Source: Acidobacteriota bacterium (GTDB lineage Bacteria; Acidobacteriota; Blastocatellia; Pyrinomonadales; Pyrinomonadaceae). From it: 15,514 bases of DNA. The DNA lies in contig JAHEEZ010000068.1 in the NCBI GenBank assembly GCA_024640445.1, forward strand, positions 1-15,514, written 5' to 3'. A program made the position numbers and the translations under genes. Within the stretch, counting starts at the first letter, position 1. The number at the start of each line of letters is the position of its first letter. Shown one piece after another: positions 15,076-15,514 of the stretch. The notes below the pieces were generated by a model that did no database searches, was not told the DNA's origin, and saw only the letters and a program-made list of their open reading frames with translations.

Positions 15076-15514
15076 AACTTGAGATAGGCACAAAACTCGG
15101 ACATTACGAAATTCTGTCGCAGATCGGCGAGGGCGGTATGGGTGAAGTGTATCTCGCTCAGGACAGCAGACTCGACAGAAACGTCGCTGTCAAAGTACTC
15201 CCGGCGGAACTCTCGAATGACGAAGACCGGCTGCAAAGGTTCGAACAGGAAGCTAAGGCCACGTCGGCGCTGAATCACCCAAACATTCTGACCGTTTACG
15301 ACATCGGCGAACACGAAGGCTCGCCCTTCATGGTCGCCGAACTCCTCGAAGGCGAAGAGCTTCGGGATCGACTTGATGAAGGCCAGATCCCTCACCGGAA
15401 GACCATCGACTACGCGCAGCAGATCGTCAGCGGACTGACCGCTGCGCACGAAAAAGGCATCGTCCATCGCGACTTAAAGCCCGAGAACCTGTTCATCACA
15501 AAAGACGACCGGGT
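15072..15514 (+). CDS. Ser/Thr protein kinase, N-terminal part (runs off right edge)
   Basis: The frame starts at ATG 15072, overlaps the upstream stop by 4 nt (ATGA, 15072-15075) and is open to the window end; 147 whole codons are seen. Visible elements are glycine loop GEGGMGEVY (19-27), VAVK with K41, and HRDLKPEN (D134, K136, N139). DFG and everything after lie outside, so the sensor is unknown, though a TM helix and propeller or TPR domain are expected by analogy. Residues 42-147 match the 3627 kinase at 100 of 106 positions, whereas residues 1-41 match it at only 27 of 41. This gene is the best candidate in the window for the parental type of that chimera. The overlap suggests translational coupling with the 12280 kinase. 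Confidence 0.93.
   Translation, partial: MKLEIGTKLGHYEILSQIGEGGMGEVYLAQDSRLDRNVAVKVLPAELSNDEDRLQRFEQEAKATSALNHPNILTVYDIGEHEGSPFMVAELLEGEELRDRLDEGQIPHRKTIDYAQQIVSGLTAAHEKGIVHRDLKPENLFITKDDR

Noticed and set aside
1..15514. tolB or pknB gene names for the propeller and kinase genes
   Set aside because: The propellers share the fold family with TolB but there is no Tol-Pal context, and the kinases are lineage-specific paralogs lacking the PASTA repeats of PknB. A symbol would mislead.

Overview
The window is a head-to-tail run of genes on the + strand. Nearly all encode membrane-anchored Ser/Thr protein kinases of the PknB/Hanks type, each with an N-terminal kinase domain, one transmembrane helix and a large C-terminal beta-propeller of the PD40/TolB-like kind. 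In order: the 3' end of a propeller gene open at the left edge (1-1727); a kinase-less membrane protein with a Cys-rich N-terminal knuckle, a FlgO/TolB-N-like domain and TPRs (1764-3512); three full kinase-propeller genes (3627-6290, 6490-9135, 9163-11994); a decayed kinase-propeller remnant (12029-12250); a fourth full kinase-propeller gene (12280-15075); and the 5' end of another kinase gene that runs off the right edge (15072-15514). I see no tRNA, rRNA, CRISPR array, transposase or convincing gene on the - strand. No stretch without a gene is longer than 300 bases.

Organism (inference): large sets of kinase + PD40 propeller proteins, a short CPxC...C N-terminal knuckle placed before a TM helix and TPRs, moderate GC and weak Shine-Dalgarno sequences together suggest Acidobacteriota, perhaps a Blastocatellia/Pyrinomonadaceae-like lineage. 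No marker gene is present to prove it.

How the genes would work together (family knowledge plus inference): the kinase domains lie in the cytoplasm and the propeller or TPR domains outside the inner membrane, so each gene is a one-protein receptor. The propellers differ while several kinase domains are nearly the same, so the array looks like a set of sensors feeding related outputs. Genes 4 and 5 are 27 bp apart, genes 6 and 7 overlap by 4 bp, and genes 1 and 2 are 36 bp apart, so several are probably co-transcribed.

Two things stand out. First, the array is recombining. A 95-nt block at the start of the 3627 gene matches the 9163 gene at 94 of 95 positions, then switches abruptly at the catalytic lysine to sequence resembling the 15072 gene. 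A 47-nt part of the block is also planted in the otherwise divergent 12280 gene, and a dead copy lies between genes. Second, the two longest regulatory-looking gaps (3513-3626 and 6291-6489) contain degenerate heptanucleotide tracts that keep a 7-nt register over 70-77 nt, up to or within 5 nt of the kinase start codons. The second gap also holds a short tract of the same family on the opposite strand, which creates a long inverted repeat.
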